From Acetobacteraceae bacterium (GTDB taxonomy: Bacteria > Pseudomonadota > Alphaproteobacteria > Acetobacterales > Acetobacteraceae), in NCBI GenBank assembly GCA_947476855.1, contig CANJSR010000258.1, positions 1-7,126 on the forward strand: a DNA stretch of 7,126 nucleotides, read 5' to 3'. The notes beneath the pieces are model-generated. The model worked only from the letters and a program-made list of their open reading frames with translations, searched no databases and was not told where the DNA came from. The translations under genes and the position numbers were made by a program. The stretch's first letter is position 1; every line of letters starts with the position of its first letter. Of the stretch, positions 6,036-7,126 are shown one piece after another.

Positions 6036-6734
6036 TCAGTTTCCGACCGGTAGCAGGGCCCCCGATACGCCACTCGCCGAACCGGATAGCAGCCACGCCA
6101 TCGCCTCCCCGACCTCGGACGGCTTGACCCAGCGGGAGGTGTCCGCCCCCGGCATCGCCTCCCGGTTCTGCGGCGTGTCGATCGTGGTCGGCAGGACGGC
6201 GTTCACCCGGATGCGGTCGGGGCGGAGTTCGTCCGCCAGGCTCTCCGTCAGCCGCATCACCGCGCTTTTGGTGGCGCTATAGGCCGCCATCTCCGCCGAA
6301 CCTCGCAGGCCCGCGGCGCTGCCGATGCCGCACAGGGCGCCTCCACCGGCCGCCCGGATCGCGGGGACGGCAGCACGATAGATGTTCCAGGTGGTGCGGA
6401 CGTTCAGGTTGAACATCAGGTCCCACTGGTCCTGCCCCGCATCCGCGAGCTTCGCCATCGCGAAGCCGCCGACCGTGGTGCCGACCCCGTTCAGCCCGCC
6501 GCAGGTGGCGACGACATGGGCGACCAAGGCCTCGGTCGCCGCCGGGTCGAGCAGGTTGAACTGTGACAGCGCCAGGTGGCCAGAACCTGGCAGGCCGGCC
6601 ACCACGGCCTCCAGCCGCTCCTTCACGGTATCGACAGCGGCAACCCGCGCGCCTTTTCCCGCCAGCACCAGGGCCAGCGCGGAGCCCACATTGCCGGCCG
6701 CGCCGGTGACGATGACTGTCTTGCCGCTGAACAT
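6036..6734 (-). CDS. Short-chain dehydrogenase/reductase (SDR) family oxidoreductase
   Basis: This is a 232-residue classical-size SDR, a cytoplasmic NAD(P)-dependent oxidoreductase. The cofactor loop is TGAAGNVG (10-17), a GNxG variant of TGxxxGxG. D35 at the end of the second strand suggests preference for NAD. The structural NNAG motif is replaced by TTVGG (86-90). The catalytic set is otherwise present: N111 in NLNV, S139 in GIGSAAG, and Y152 and K156 in YSATK. The start is taken as the ATG at 6732-6734 (MFSGKTVIV) because AAGGGGA lies about seven bases upstream and the SDR fold begins there; a longer reading back to 6812 would overlap the upstream gene and adds no conserved sequence. It is 16 bp downstream of the SMP-30-like gene, so the two are very likely co-transcribed. 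The substrate is unknown; a sugar, polyol or hydroxy acid would fit the neighbour. Confidence 0.9.
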   Translation of the reverse strand: MFSGKTVIVTGAAGNVGSALALVLAGKGARVAAVDTVKERLEAVVAGLPGSGHLALSQFNLLDPAATEALVAHVVATCGGLNGVGTTVGGFAMAKLADAGQDQWDLMFNLNVRTTWNIYRAAVPAIRAAGGGALCGIGSAAGLRGSAEMAAYSATKSAVMRLTESLADELRPDRIRVNAVLPTTIDTPQNREAMPGADTSRWVKPSEVGEAMAWLLSGSASGVSGALLPVGN

Positions 6735-6750
6735 CCGCGTTCCCCTTCGA

Positions 6751-7126
6751 TCAGGCTTCGTGCGCCAGGCGCAGGCCCGGGTTGGGCCAATCCATCGCCA
6801 CCAGCTTGCCATAGCCCGACAGCGTCAGATACGCGGTCTTCAGGTCCGGCCCGCCGAAGCAGATATTGGTGCAGAACATGTCGGGCATGGCGATCTGGCG
6901 CACCAGTCCACCCTCGGGCGCGATCACGCTGATCGAGCCGTTGACCAGCGTCGCCACGCACACATTCCCCCAGCCATCCACCGCCAGGCTGTCGAAGCGC
7001 TGGAACCCGCCCAGGCCCACCATCAGCCGCCCGCCATGCGGGGACGGGAAGGGCGCCTTGCCCAGCACACCCGGGGCCACGACGTCCCAGGCCCAAAGCC
7101 GAGCGGTCTCGGTTTCGGCGGCGTAG
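6751..7126 (-). CDS. SMP-30/gluconolactonase-like protein, C-terminal fragment (5' end outside window)
   Basis: The visible 124 codons plus stop are the C-terminal part of a six-bladed beta-propeller of the SMP-30/gluconolactonase/LRE family. Members hydrolyse sugar lactones using a divalent metal. The fragment enters the window as YAAETETARLWAWDV and contains GGFQRFDSLAVDGWGNVCVA. The D encoded at 6991-6993 sits where the family has its metal-binding aspartate (human SMP-30 D204). The end, PDMFCTNICFGGPDLKTAYL then TLSGYGKLVAMDWPNPG, is typical of the bacterial branch. The frame is open to the right edge, so the GTG at 7078-7080 is internal, not the start. The stop is TGA at 6751-6753, just before the SDR gene, and the pair suggests lactone hydrolysis coupled to an oxidation step. 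Confidence 0.88.
   Translation of the reverse strand, partial: YAAETETARLWAWDVVAPGVLGKAPFPSPHGGRLMVGLGGFQRFDSLAVDGWGNVCVATLVNGSISVIAPEGGLVRQIAMPDMFCTNICFGGPDLKTAYLTLSGYGKLVAMDWPNPGLRLAHEA

Noticed and set aside
5519..6127. Plus-strand frames containing PLREGVGGRGRNPS or PHPGPPPQGGRG
   Set aside because: These peptides come from translating the G/C-tract intergenic repeat and are a familiar annotation artefact in GC-rich genomes.
6735..6812. N-terminal extension of the SDR back to the ATG at 6812
   Set aside because: The extra 26 residues overlap the SMP-30-like coding end, are not SDR-like, and the ATG at 6734 has a better ribosome site.

Overview
The window is a GC-rich, gene-dense stretch of a bacterial chromosome with no rRNA, tRNA, CRISPR array or transposase. 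The mix of genes suggests an alphaproteobacterium, perhaps Rhodospirillales/Acetobacteraceae: a short-form OpgH/MdoH glucosyltransferase, a TctC-type binding protein, an SMP-30 plus SDR pair, and a CCCCTTGAGGGG-type intergenic repeat. The taxonomy is inferred from gene content, GC bias and repeat style, not from a marker gene.

Left part (1-2751). The first 140 bases are the 5' end of a CobW/P47K-family metallochaperone GTPase on the minus strand. It diverges across a 50-bp gap from mdoH (191-1939, +), the membrane glucosyltransferase that builds osmoregulated periplasmic glucan backbones. No mdoG partner is present. A degenerate 15-bp tandem repeat spans the mdoH stop codon and leads to a small gene (2032-2751, +) for a cytoplasmic-looking protein made almost entirely of 22-residue internalin-like leucine-rich repeats. 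A GC-rich hairpin overlaps that gene's stop codon. A second hairpin (2814-2833) lies between this gene and the convergent gene that follows.

Right part (2853-7126). Everything here is on the minus strand. In transcription order it reads: an SMP-30/gluconolactonase-like protein (5' end outside the window), an SDR oxidoreductase 16 bp downstream, a 107-bp G/C-tract inverted repeat, an NMT1/ThiY-like ABC substrate-binding protein, a two-domain phosphoribosyltransferase-HAD phosphatase protein, and a TctC (Bug) solute-binding protein. SMP-30 and SDR look like a catabolic sugar/lactone pair. The two periplasmic binding proteins have no transporter membrane subunits in the window.

Nothing here is clearly a new defence or mobile system. 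The most unusual items are the PRTase-HAD fusion next to an orphan ThiY-like binding protein, the 15-bp repeat of near-palindromic GGTNACC cores over the mdoH stop, and the repeat element between SDR and the binding protein, which has G-quadruplex-type tracts on both strands and a UUCG-capped hairpin in the transcribed orientation.
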